64,000 nt of DNA, from the NCBI GenBank assembly GCA_030998015.1, contig JARWMV010000244.1, forward strand, positions 124,001-188,000. The letters run 5' to 3'. Source of the DNA: Ceratorhiza oryzae-sativae (lineage: Eukaryota > Basidiomycota > Agaricomycetes > Cantharellales > Ceratobasidiaceae). Numbering within the stretch: position 1 is the stretch's first letter; each line of letters starts with the position of its first letter. The notes under the pieces were generated by a model. It ran no database searches, was not told the DNA's origin, and worked only from the letters and a program-made list of their open reading frames with translations. Position numbers and translations under genes: made by a program. Of the stretch, positions 42,046 to 53,121 are shown in pieces.

Positions 42046-42120
42046 CTACCTTGATGTTAACTATATTCACACTGTGTGACTTCTTGTATGAACTATTTTC
42101 TACAACGGTATCTGAGTCTT
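42046..42120 (+). ncRNA. Box C/D snoRNA, snR79-like guide, copy 1
   Basis: Within intron 42005-42181. A C-like box, TGATGT, lies at 42052-42057 and box D, CTGA, at 42112-42115, a usual 60-nt spacing. Directly upstream of box D is ctacaacggtat. It is complementary to atacCgttgtag in the universally conserved 18S rRNA hairpin (the 790 loop of E. coli 16S), in the form I know from basidiomycetes. The fifth base upstream of box D pairs with the second C of ATACC, which corresponds to yeast 18S C1007, the snR79 target. The C box is imperfect and I see no terminal stem, so this copy is the weaker of the two. Confidence 0.6.
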
Positions 42121-42282
42121 TCCCTCCTGAATCGTCTCGTCATTCTGGCTCTCTACAAGTGCTGACTTGGACGCAATACAGATCAAATATAGCCTCGGTT
42201 GGCCAACCGGTGCGGCAAGCATGAAGCTTGAGTGGGTATTCCTGTAAGTGCTACTCGGCTCTATGTCATTTTAACCTGCTCT

Positions 42283-42370
42283 TCCATTTGATGATAACTT
42301 TTTCCTTCGTTCTAACGAATGATCTCACGGTCCCATGTGTACACCTTTCTACAACGGTAGCTGAACCAAC
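42283..42370 (+). ncRNA. Box C/D snoRNA, snR79-like guide, copy 2
   Basis: Within intron 42244-42436. A perfect C box core, TGATGA, lies at 42289-42294 and box D, CTGA, at 42361-42364. The guide ctacaacggta ends one base before box D and matches the same 18S segment as copy 1. The fifth base upstream of box D again selects the C equivalent to yeast 18S C1007. Possible internal boxes are CTAA at 42312-42315 and TGATCT at 42320-42325. The sequence between boxes C and D otherwise differs from copy 1, so the pair has diverged except at the guide. Confidence 0.7.
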
Positions 42371-42796
42371 CATACTTTCCGCCTCCGTCTCTTCCATCAT
42401 TTAAACCGAATTCTAACTGATCTCGCTCAATTACAGACCAAGAGGCGGCTCCATGGTATCGTTCGGAGCGCGACTGGTAAGTGCCGTCTTCCATCCCCCT
42501 CACTCTCTTCAGGATTAAATATTTCGGATGTAAAATAATGTTGTCCGAGAGCGCTTAAAACTGTGTGGATGCTTCCGTTGCCTTCCTTATGAATCTTTTG
42601 CTTTGCTTGATCTCACTGCTTCAGCAAAATAACTGACTGGCTTGATCTTAGGGTGTGTTATAGGAAGGTCAGTCATTGCTTGGTTAGTCTCTCGCCTGAA
42701 CTTTGTAGATTAAAATTTAGCAATATGATGAATTACTGCCTGGACGTCTTTCTATGAGCTGGTCTAACACGAGAGATCTCCGGAGGGCTCCAAATA

Positions 42797-44409
42797 TCAA
42801 ACAAGAGTCTTCTGGTATAGCCCCATGTAGATCTCATTAGCAGTCAACGTGATGATAGTATGCCTAGCCCAAATTGCGGAATGAGAATGGATCGACGCGA
42901 ACGAACAATCACTTACGGGGCAATTCGAAGGAAATGAGCCGTCGAACCTATTCGAGGAGGATGAGTATCGTTGGAAGATTGGTTCTCGATAAGAAACATA
43001 CCCTTGTACCACGCCAATGCCCCTTCCGTTTTCAACGTTTTCCATAAACAATCAATCGGGTTTTTGTATAGCGTCCCAATCATTCGCCCATTGGGGTCCA
43101 TGACAGTGGGTTGATTGTACATCCGAGTCAAGGCCTACGTAGAGCTCAGTGTGAGTTCAATAGTTTCAGGTAACGGTGTCACAGCAACATACCGTATCTG
43201 CCGGCTGCATCGCGAGGCACTGGGAGAACCGAGAAGTTAAGGGAAATCTGACGCGAGCAAGCTCATTAGACTTACGACGCATGCGCCAGAAACTGTGCTG
43301 CTAGCCAAAAACGTCCATGTACTATCTGCACTGCCTAGCCCGTTTTTAACTAGCATGCTCTTGGTCCAATTATAGCTTGGCAATTGAACCTACACAAACT
43401 TAGATCGGCCGCCTGCTCGTAAAGTAGTTTGACTCACCGATGATCCCATGCATGTTCGTAGTATTGCGGCATCCATTCCACGTATGTATCCTCTCAGACC
43501 CTCTGCTCGGAATATTTCCGCCAGCGCGGCAAACGAGTTCCGATAGTAGTGCTGTGCACCCACTGGCAGTGCTGGGGAGTACGCTTGCATCCGGGCTTTG
43601 ATTAGGAAAAGTGGGTTACCCAAGCACGCTTGGATGGGGGTCGGCGAGTCGTTTTGTTACGATAGTAAAACAAACCTCCGACCAGACCGCTAGCGGCACC
43701 TGCTGCCATCGACGATGCAAACATTTGGTCGTGGTGCTTGAGGCCGATAGCCGAGTTGAAGATTTTACGAAAGGGTTCGTATAATCCTACAATACTCGAT
43801 GAAGGGGAAGGTTAACAGAAGTAGCCCAGGCAATCGTACCTAAACGCGACCCATTAAGGAGTACCTGTCCAAATTTTGTGTCCTAGTTAGCTAGAATTTA
43901 TGCCCGTTCGAGTGACACACCTGGTAAACGTACTTAAAAACTATTATTAGCACGGAGGCCGATGCACGGCCAATCAAAGCTCACTCACAGCGGGCCCTAG
44001 ACCGCGTTGTATGCCTCGTATGCCCTCGTTCTTCCATGTCTTGATGAAAACGTCGAAGACGTTCTTGTAAACTTTTGGTGCACCTTTGCCTTGTAGCTCT
44101 CCTTGCAACTGTAGCCTTGTCTTGGCCACCTCGGCCCTAGGGCATCAGACAAGATATGTAGCATCAGCGCATAAATGAACAGAGTAGCCCAGATGACCTA
44201 CGGATTCGACACTGTGACCTGTTACGCAAAATGTTGGTCATGAGTCTGAGCTATTGTCGGCCGATGGTCGCGGCATATAGAATCCACATACAGCTGTGCA
44301 CGCCGCGAGACCTATCTTGTTGAAATTAGACACGTGTATTATGTCTTTATATTTGCTCACCTCCGATCCAAAACCCCTCAAGAGTGCTGAGCGGACGCGC
44401 CGAGCTCAT
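42797..44409 (-). CDS. OAC1: Mitochondrial oxaloacetate-type carrier (OAC1 family)
   Basis: Six-helix solute carrier of the mitochondrial inner membrane, with three PX[DE]XX[KR]-type repeats. Repeat 1 reads PAEVAKTRLQLQGEL. Repeat 2 has the OAC1-type variant NPLFLIKARMQAYS. Repeat 3 reads QPADTALTRMYNQP. GMDAAILRTCMGSSV also matches fungal OAC1, so oxaloacetate/sulfate exchange is the likely activity, inferred from family only. The gene starts at the ATG ending at 44409 (MSSARPLSTLEGFWIGG) and is split into many tiny exons, including one of 20 nt at 44292-44311. The last exons encode STAHFLRIAPHTIITLTANE and end at the stop at 42797-42799. It is divergent from the sorting nexin gene, 121 bp between start codons. 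Confidence 0.88.
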
Positions 44410-44530
44410 CGCGGTTGGAAGCAGGAGATCGAGATGCGGATTACGAAATCGAATCACGCGTCACAGGCCTCGCACAGCCACCTCCTCTTCCCCACCCTCC
44501 CACCATCACCCCCGACATCTTGCCCCTGGA
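44410..44530. promoter_or_regulatory. Compact bidirectional promoter region
   Basis: Only 121 bp separate the start codons of the carrier (minus) and the sorting nexin (plus), so both must share or overlap their promoters. No TATA box is obvious. If the nexin starts further upstream than 44531 the gap is smaller still. Confidence 0.45.
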
Positions 44531-47500
44531 ATGTTGGCACATGGGCTCCAGCTCGTCGCCTATTCGCTCATACTCCTCACATGTTCCCCGCTCCTTACTC
44601 GGATTGCCTTTTCGCCAATCACCCTTCTGCTCCTGAGTCCGATCATATTGTTAATTGGTCTGCTAGCTTTTGTGTTCTCGGGAATAATTCTCGCCCTGTT
44701 TGTCGAATGGCTGCGGCCGCAAAAAATCCAAGTGAATAATCTGCGCTCTGCGTCGCGCTCCTTGACGTTTGCAACCCCTGCTGCGTGGCAGGCCAACCTG
44801 ACACGCATTCAGTGGTCTGCTCAGGATGACCTCCCACCGATAAGACAGTGCTCCCTCGAAACATCCGCACTAGTGCACGAAATCCTAAACCTCATTATTC
44901 GCGATTTCGTCCTCGTCTGGTACTCCAACCTTTCCGATTCCCCCGCCTTTCCCAACGCACTCCGCCGAACAATTCACGAGAGTCTGGAGAATCTCATCAC
45001 GCGGGCTCTCCAACTCGATGTTTCGACTCTCGTGGTCCGGCGAGTATTGCCCAAAATCACAGCCCACGTCGAGAAGTTTCGTCTGTCAGAAGAAGCGCTG
45101 AGGGTGCCGCACTCGAACGTCGTGTGAGCGACTCGGACGAGTTGGATATCTTGCTCGCTAGCCGCTATGTTGGCAAGGGGAAGCTTCATCCCGCTGTGGC
45201 GAACCTCTCTTCGCTTGCTACCAGACCCACCGAAGACCTGTACCTCCGCAATCTTTTTGACAAGATTTTACCCCTTGTGCTCCCCTCGGCAGATGCCCAG
45301 AGCCGGTCTGTTTGTATTGTCGCCCGGGAGATCTGGGATGCAGTATACTACGCCCAATTGTTGATATGCTGTCCGATCCCGATTTTTGGAATCAGGCCAT
45401 TGACAAAGTTGTAAGTTCTGGTTACAATTTGTGATCAGAGACAAGTCAATGACAATACTTCCTAGGCTAGTGCCGCTATCCGAGAGCAGTAGGCGGATCT
45501 TATTTACCCGTTTTGAGTGTTCGTCAGCTCACACCCATTTAGAAAGCTGGTCACCAAAGTCCGACGCATGCTCGAGAACCAACTTCCGAAATCTATTCCC
45601 TCATCTCGTACGACCCCTGCAGCCCCCACCTCCTTGAAGAGCCCACGAGGAAGCAAATCGGAAGACATCAACTCTCGGACAGATCCCAAGCGCTTCGCCA
45701 TATTTTTGCAAAGCATCAGCCGATGCGAGTCTCTATTAGACGCTCGAAGGATGAAGAATGACATTGCGAGCGAGATTCGTCGAACCCGTGATCTGCTAGG
45801 TACATGGATTTTCTTCAAGATGGAGGCTCTTTGTTTACCAATCATGTTCAGCCCAGCATGCCAGCGACGACTGGATCAATGGTGAGAAGACTGAAGATAT
45901 CGTGGCTTACCTGGACCGCCTGTACACCGCGAAGAATAAAGCAGAGAAGCGCATCGACGTCCTGAGTGGTTCAAAGATGACGGTTCCTCGCTCACCATCC
46001 AACTCTTCGTTGACTCTGCCTCCAACCTCGAACAAACTTACCCTGCGTGACGTGCTTCGAGACTCCTCCTCGCTGCTCTATTTCATGGAGTTTATGGAAA
46101 GAAGAAGTCACCGAACGTTACTGGTTCAATTTTGGCTCGCTGTAGACGCTTTCAAGGACCCCCTCGCACAACTTGACTCGGATTCCGAAGCCAGCGACGA
46201 CGAACAAACGATTCCTCGTGATGCCACCTCAACGGCCCAATTAATCGAGGATACAACTATGCTTTACGAAGTCTACTTTGCTCAACCTGCTCGAGCGGCT
46301 GAACTAGGATGCATCTCGTCGAAATATGTCGCAACGCTAACAGCATTCGTTCATTCCGAATTCCCCCCTACCAGGATAGACGAGACTCGAGTGCGAAGAT
46401 GCGTCATGCATGCACAAAATCAAGTCGAAAAAGCAATGGAAGAAGATTTCGAGGCATTTGCAAAGAGCGAGCTCTGGCATCGAGCAGTCGGGGACATGAG
46501 CCCAAGTGTACAGCGCGCACCAACAATCCCGATTCCTTTGCCCGAAGATATCGAGCCACCTGCAGAACCTGCTCAAGGGTCTGGAGACCCGAGCGTCATC
46601 AATGCTTCTCAGTCAGTACCTGTGGTACCTCGGCGACCTATTAGGCGACGAGAAGGATCAATGGCAAGCAATGATTCTGGGCGTCGTCTCAGCAGCTTTG
46701 ATGTCCTCATGGGATCAATGGACGATATCGATGGGTCGCGCGCACCGTTGTTCGAGGATGTTGTCATCGAGCGACGTAAGATCGATGCGCTTCAAGCTGC
46801 CTTGACAGATATAATCGCCGACGACAGCGCAACCCATGACGAAAAACCTTCCCAAACTCCTGTTCGAAAGACCCTGACACCTAGTCTCCGCTCGACGGGC
46901 CAGGACCCTCAGTTGCCTAGGCTTCAACATAAAGTTTTTGGAGACTCGGATCACGACGAAGCGCCAATAGGGCAGATACATCCTCCAGACGAAGACGAGG
47001 GGCCTGTCCCATCAGTTCAGGTCGCTCTGCCTGGTGATTTGCAATTGGCCCACGATATTGCTCGACTGTCCGAAAAGATCAAGAGTCTTCAAGCTCAGGA
47101 GACCATGCTCGAAGCTTTGATGCGCAAAGCTGAGCTGACAGGAGATGAGCAGGAGCTTCGGGTGCTTTCCAGATCTCGTAACTCTCTCGTCCGAGAAATT
47201 CGAGGCCTCAACTTTCAGCGGACACACTATGAAACTCAGGAGGCTGCGAATAGACTAGTTCCAGAGCGCACGCGCGTCTCGATTGTGGACTCCGTGACGG
47301 GAGATGAAGAAGGGCGATCGGTTGTGAGATACCTGGTCGAGATTCAGCAGCTTGCAGCGGATGGTTCATTCACGTCAGGATGGGGAGTAGCAAGGCGCTA
47401 CAGCGAATTCTATCAAATGCATGCGAGATTGAAGGAGCGGTTTGCGGCTGTACGGGCACTAGAGTTTCCGGGAAAGAGGCTGGTCACGTCCTTGTCCAAC

Positions 47501-48580
47501 AATTTCGTGGATTCAAGAAGAACCGCATTGGAAAAGTATCTTCAGGTAAGATTTCCTCTTTCGGTCCAATTTTGAAACTTGGACGACTCCACCTAGAATC
47601 TCGTATTGGTACCAGGTGTATGCGATTCCGATGAACTACGCTCGTTCCTCTCGCGCCAAGCAACCCCACCTGCTGCTACTGCCCCTGCAGATCCAGCCCA
47701 GGGGATTGTACGATCCGTATACCGCTCGGTTGCAGATAGTATCGACGACATGTTCTTCGGGCCCTCCATGCTTGATGTAACCCTTCAGCGACTGTCTCGT
47801 CAGGCGGCCGAAATTGCGGGGATATCTGGATCGAGCATCCAGGACGAGGACGCCGTTGCTCGCGCTCTCCGCCTCAAAGCGGCCCGCCCCGAAGAGACTT
47901 TAGCCAAACTCCAGGGCGACCTGAAACCACTTGATGGGGAAACCGGCGCTTCGAGTTTTTCAGCCCCGATATGTGATCTACTATTAGCAGTTTTCGAGTT
48001 GGATCGAAAGGACAACTGGCTTAGGAGGCAGGCTGTTGTAACCATCCTGCAGCAGCTCTTGGGTAGCACCATCGAGCGGTGAGTCACATCAGTCTCCAAA
48101 GAAAAAGAAAAAGCATACGACAGGGTTGTGCAGGAAAGTACGAGACACAGCCCGGGCATACCTTGCCGAATCCCAGCTCATCGGATATATATCAAATTTC
48201 CGAGATACATTATGGTCGAACGGAAAACCCAAGCCCGCTGCCATGCCACGTACCGACAACGAGAAGATGCAAACCCGCGAACAGGCGCATAGCAAACTAT
48301 CCTCTATTATTCCAGGTGGATATATCCCATTTTCATACTTATATCCGCCCTAACGACAAGTCTAGATCTGGCTGCCAACATGATTGGGCGTTCAAATGCA
48401 CGCCGAGGTGCTCGACGAATATTTGCTGTCATGCAGAACCGACGATTGAATCAGCATATAATATATTCTGTTATTGATGAAGTAAGTTGTCAACTCAAGG
48501 AAACCTATCATACTAAACCCATTTTACAGTTTGTAGAAGTGTTGTTTCCCGAGATTCAAGGGTCTAGTGCCCTCTCATAG
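44531..48580 (+). CDS. MDM1: PXA-RGS-PX-nexin C sorting nexin (SNX13/Mdm1 type)
   Basis: Large membrane-anchored sorting nexin; relatives tether the ER to the vacuole/endosome and bind phosphoinositides. Two hydrophobic segments follow the start Met (LQLVAYSLILLTCSPLL and LLLLSPIILLIGLLAFVFSG). Next comes a PXA domain, then an RGS-like domain (LRDVLRDSSSLLYFMEFMER, about 46050-46480), an acidic linker, a coiled coil (about 47040-47240), a PX domain (YLVEIQQLAADGSFTSGWGV to LEFPGKRLVTSLSNN, about 47330-47620) and a nexin C-terminal domain. Exons are 44531-45410, 45466-45488, 45543-45799, 45852-47545, 47597-48078, 48134-48315, 48366-48481 and 48530-48580. One-base losses near 45106 and 45331; restoring them gives exactly 1,229 codons. 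The ATG at 44531 puts the anchor at the very N-terminus. Confidence 0.9.
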
Positions 48581-49599
48581 CCAGGCTTATCCATGAACAT
48601 CGTGGCTGATGGTTAGGAAGTTTGCCCAAACCTAGTCCTTGGCAAGGGGGCGACAAAGAGTATGACATCAACAGGCCTGGATACGATAATTGTGGTAGCT
48701 ACCTTCGAGGCTATATGCGATAATTAATAATCTTTAATTGGTCTTTTCGGGTATCACATAAGCGCCCCGCATGTTTACGCAAAGCTCACTCACGTCGGAG
48801 CTAGGTCCTACGTGGTCGGCGTGAGTTCTCCGGCCACTCTTTCAATCATTCCTGAAATTATGCACGAACCGTTGCTGTGTTTGAAATCCGTAAGGTGTAG
48901 GTAGGGGAGAAGGTATTTTGGGATACCAGCCCGTCCTCCGGTTTCTGCAAGCGTAACCTCTCGTGAAATAAAGAGGCGTATCGATGGTTCAACAAAGTAG
49001 AGTACATTTGCCACTCAAGGAACCGTTCAGAGTCTCATTTACCGTTTCTGGGAAATGGAAACTAGAAATTTCAACCGCCAGGCACCAAAATCCGCGCGTT
49101 CGTTGGAATGTCATGTTGGCATCCAAAGACAGGTGGAACGGTACACCAGAATCACGGGCTTCTCGGAAAACCAGCCATAGAGCCATCCAACGCCCAAAAC
49201 ACCCAACAAGTGATCTATCGCGCAGAACTTGACGAGCACAGTATATAACGAAGACGTGGGTACCGCTTTACAGATACGCCCATGTGGAGACAGCACTTGC
49301 GACTTCTAAGACAAGCAAAAAAACGTACGCTTGACCCGTAAAACCCTTCGCCCAATAAATCCACTGTTGTATCCAGATTCCGATTTATCATGCAAGATAC
49401 ACCCCGTTCCAATACACTCATAGCTCTGCCCCTCCAAGCAGCTGGCCCATGCACAAGACGATCACCGAACTTTCCAGCTCCCATGCTCTTCCAACTCCTC
49501 TCCCCGCTCTTGTGGTAGATTTCAAGACAAATAATTCGTTAAAATATATTCTATGAACATACAGAGACTCTTGAAAAGGAACTTCAGATGATGCTTCTG
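48581..49599. other. Intergenic region, no supported gene
   Basis: About 1 kb of mixed sequence with motif-free short open frames on both strands. Confidence 0.55.
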
Positions 49600-50145
49600 G
49601 CTGGGTTTTCAAGAACGATTGTCTCTCTGGGCTTACTACACCACGCCAAAGGCCAACCACCGCACCCCACTTGGCTTGGGAGACTGTCAAGGTTTCTCCA
49701 GAACTTACTAGCGATGAGCGTCTTGAGCTAATCAATCAACTTTGTTCCCTCCTGGATAAACTACACTCTAAAAGATTGATTCATAGCGATGTTAAACTAT
49801 CGAACCTGTTGCGCGGCTTTGACGGACTACTCAGGTTCTCTGACTTTGCAGAATCGTTCGTAGAGGGCCAAACCGGGCCAGCACGCGCATCGGCTACTCG
49901 GCATTTATCACCATACATGATTCGAACCAACCCCGCGCCGATCATGACTAAAGCGGAGGACCTCTACCAGCTGGGATCACGATATGAGAAATATTTATTG
50001 CACGTGTTCAATCTTGTCCTCGTCCGCATCCTTGAAAGGAAGACTCTATTGGGGAAGGTGCAGAGCCGGATATGGCTCTGGTTGATAACCACGCCGTCGC
50101 CGAGCTCATGTACTTAAACTCTGGTGATAGAATCTCACATAACAT
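49600..50145 (+). pseudogene. Protein-kinase relic (catalytic loop to C-lobe)
   Basis: The open part encodes LLDKLHSKRLIHSDVKLSNLL, in which the kinase catalytic loop HxDxKxxN is intact, then DFAES in the place of the DFG motif, and RHLSPYMIRTNPAP with TKAEDLYQLG. Past this, a second frame continues the C-lobe (ITI, a TGA stop, EIF; later EPDMALVDNHAVAELMY). The stop sits where related sequences have Trp, so a TGG-to-TGA change is likely. The N-lobe with its ATP-binding lysine is not visible. Together these point to a dead copy of a fungus-expanded kinase family. Confidence 0.55.
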
Positions 50146-51238
50146 CCAGTCGTAGGCTTATTTATCAGCTGGGGTGGTTTTGCATGTTCAAGTCGCCGAC
50201 CTGTAGACTTCAAAAGTCATATTTTTATGAGAACCCTACAACCTCGTTAGATAGAGACCAATGTTTTGGAGGGGTTTCCAAGTTGTAGCGAATCATATCG
50301 TACGCCATTCCGTAAATCGTCAAAGCCGTAGAGCGAGTTCGGAGTGAACAGCCCAAATACAAAACCACATGATTTGACGCCACTGGAAATAAATGGTAGC
50401 TTTGGTCCAGATCTTCAGAAGAAACGATTTCATGATCTCAAGGAATCTCAAGAGCGCTGTTCCGTCGGCGGGTTAATACGTTTCGTTGCAAGGATTTTGG
50501 ACACTCTCGATTACCTGTTGATCAGCTCTGGGGGGGGGGGGATTCCATTTACACATATATCTGCCTCCTCGAGCCGAGGCTTGTGAGCTATGCACACCTT
50601 TCAGCTTGGTTTGCTTCTAGATTAAGCACTTAAAATCCAAAATGGCAAGTACTTTTGTGGGGCGCTACGGGTAGGTGCCAAGATTCTCCTTACTCCAAGT
50701 TCAGCTGCTTCGAGAGGTGAACATTGAGTTCTGGCCCTATTGAGGCTGAAAACTGTTCTATCGTACACTTGTACAGCCTTGCCTACCACGATAATTCTGC
50801 AGGCGCCAGTCACTCACATGCTTGTACAGCATTAGGGAATTGATCTAACGAATCATTCGATTGATTAACGAGATCACGGGTTGTAAATGGCAACAGCGAC
50901 GCCTTGTGGGAGCTTATACGCCAAGACAGACACTCGAATTTCTTTCAAAAAGGCAACCACGAACCCTCAAATCTTTGCCTACAAATGAATTAGAATATTG
51001 CTCCGATTGACGTCTGGGAGAGTACAGGTTGATATCGGGCGCCAATTCACGCCCGGCATACGGGGATGGATCTCCGTTCCATCGAGATCTTCGAACATCG
51101 ATCAGGAAGATATCTCTGCGGAGGTATTGCCACAAGATACCCTAATCAGGATCGAACAGCCTAGAGCTGATATGATGACTAGGATTAAAGTGCGATGTCC
51201 GCATGGAATCCATCCCGTACCTCTAGTCCTTTTCACAT
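50146..51238. other. Upstream region of STE3-2
   Basis: About 1.1 kb, with a run of ten G near 50529-50538. I looked here on both strands for short frames ending in a CaaX motif, since pheromone genes often adjoin STE3 genes, and found none. No other gene is supported. Confidence 0.5.
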
Positions 51239-52653
51239 ATGCATAATACTGCCTACTCTGCTACATGTGCTATTGGTGCCGCACTGAGCCTTGTGCCCTT
51301 GCCATGGCACTGGCAGGCGCGCAATATCAGCACTCTGATATATCTTGGCTGGGTTTCTACCGCGTGCCTTGTCTCGCTTACGAATTCGTTGCTATGGGCG
51401 GGTAACGTCGACGATAGAGCACCCCTATGGTGTGATATATGTTAGTTCCTCCTGATAGAGTGACAGCGTCCCTTAATGATATTTTCAGCTTCTAGGTACA
51501 TCATCTGTCTAAATGCTGGAATTACAGCCGCTGGTCTGTGCGTTCAACGTCGTCTCTATCGAGTGGCTACCATCAAAGAAGTGAACATTACGTCTAGCTC
51601 GGTAAGAGGTCGTTGTTAAATCTTATGAAATAGTATTTTGATTAGTTGGGGATTCAAGCACAAGCGAGAGCTGGTCATCAATTTGCTACTTGGGCTTGTA
51701 CTGCCTTTATTCATGATACCCCTCTGTCAGTTGATTCACAATCAAGTACAATCCGAGATTTGAGACAGCTTCGCAGACACCGTTGTTCAGCCTTTGAGAT
51801 ACTTAATCATCGAAGGCGTTGGATGTAGGCCAGGTCAGTCTAAGCCTTTTTCTAATGAACACGGTGTAAACCTCAAGGTATAGCCTTGCACGCAACCGTC
51901 CTGACCCTACCCATGGTCCGCATGTGGCCGGTTCTAATAAGTTCGATATCATTTGTATATGCGTGTACGTAGTCTTCTGGATATCTGGAATTTTCACCCT
52001 AACCATAAGACAAGGCCTTACGATACGCGCAATTCATAAAACACACCGGTTCTCTCAAGTCCTGGTCAACTCTGGAGCTGACCTCAGCTCATCTCGGTTC
52101 TTTCGACTCCTGGCGCTGGCGGGCGTCGAAATCATGTGCTCACTACCTCTTTCACTTTACTATCTCATATCCGAACTACTGACTGTCAACCCATATCAGC
52201 CATGGGTCTCTTGGGCCGTCACACATCAGAATATCAGCGAAGTGGTATTGGTTACCCATGCGGAATTATTCTCGAATCGGTATTACATGATCACACTTAT
52301 GTTTAGTATGTGGTCTATTCCATCATGCGCGTTTGCGTCTTTCGTATTCTTTGGGCTATCCAATGAAGCGATCAAGCAATACAAGAGCGTACTGCAGCAG
52401 GTTGCCTCCACATTGGGTCTTACCAGACCTTCGGAACACGACCCCGGTATCTCGTAAGTGGTTGAAATTTCAGGGTTAACAGTCATAAAAATAATCCTGA
52501 AAACCAAGGTTGAACCAACCAGTTTCATGTACAAGGACGACCAGGCTTAATCGGCCCAACGTTACCGCACCATCCCCAGTTTATGCACACCGGCCCCAAA
52601 CTTTTCAACTCGACCAACGGCTGGAAGACGATAATGTCTGTATAACTGTTTGA
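51239..52653 (+). CDS. STE3: STE3-type pheromone receptor, copy 2, intact
   Basis: Seven-transmembrane pheromone receptor. Exons are 51239-51440, 51489-51601, 51659-51725, 51777-51833, 51884-51964, 52015-52453 and 52509-52653. They give exactly 368 codons with no repair. The landmarks parallel copy 1: NSLLWAGNVDDRAPLWCDI, NAGITAAGLCVQRR, KRELVINLLLGLVLPLFMIP, VVQPLRYLIIEGVGCRP, ISFVYACLTIRAIHK, and PYQPWVSWAVTH before the last helix. The cytoplasmic tail is short (about 65 residues after helix 7). The intron before the third intracellular segment uses an acceptor at caag (51658) rather than the nearer ttag, because only the former keeps frame with KRELV. The two receptors differ widely in helix sequence, as expected of receptors with different ligand specificity; that is inference. 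Confidence 0.93.
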
Positions 52654-53121
52654 ATGGTTAATGAACGACTAGAGGCTGTATATCATTATTTCGTCCGTGT
52701 GCGAATGGCCCATTGCGGGTATCCGTCGCTCGCTGCCATTGGATTGCTATATCACTCTATTTTTACATGTGGATCACCAAATGCTGATATTTTGACGCTG
52801 TGTTTTTTATGCTCAATATTTCATATTCAGTAATTCGACTGTATCACCATCTTATGATTGCAGAATATATTATACTTTGTGGTGTCCGTCGTTTGCCTCG
52901 AGTGACGATCACAACGACCTGGTGGTCTCATTGTTCGCTCTTAATGCGTAATTAATGCTCTTAAAAATGCCACGAACCCGTGCCTTTTTTATCCTGTGGG
53001 TGTATGCAGTTAAGTTATTGCACCTTAATTTCCTTTGCTAGGCGAGGTTAAGCAGACACCGCCACCGATCGAGAGCCCCTGAATTGCAAATGGAATCTCA
53101 CCTGTGTTAAATTTGACGACG
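52654..53121. other. Intergenic region between STE3-2 and SPB1
   Basis: About 470 bp, AT-rich in the first half. No CaaX-ended frame or other gene seen on either strand. Confidence 0.55.

Larger units (their letters stand above)
41940..42476 (+). ncRNA. snoRNA host transcript, at least three exons
   Basis: Three short exons are defined by consensus splice sites: one ending at 42004 (donor gtaagt), one at 42182-42243 (62 nt, donor gtaagt), and one at 42437-42476 (40 nt, donor gtaagt). The two introns, 42005-42181 and 42244-42436, are 177 and 193 nt, three to four times the usual ~50 nt of this window. Each encloses a box C/D snoRNA. No long reading frame crosses the exons, so the spliced RNA is probably non-coding. 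The 5' end and any exons after 42476 are not determined. The start coordinate is a placeholder. Confidence 0.5.

Noticed and set aside
42720..42800. A third box C/D snoRNA starting at the TGATGA near 42726
   Set aside because: No CTGA box follows at a suitable distance and no guide matching rRNA that I know is seen.
50529..50538. G10 run (and C10 near 24987) as special structures
   Set aside because: Single homopolymers without flanking G-tracts or repeats; no quadruplex pattern.
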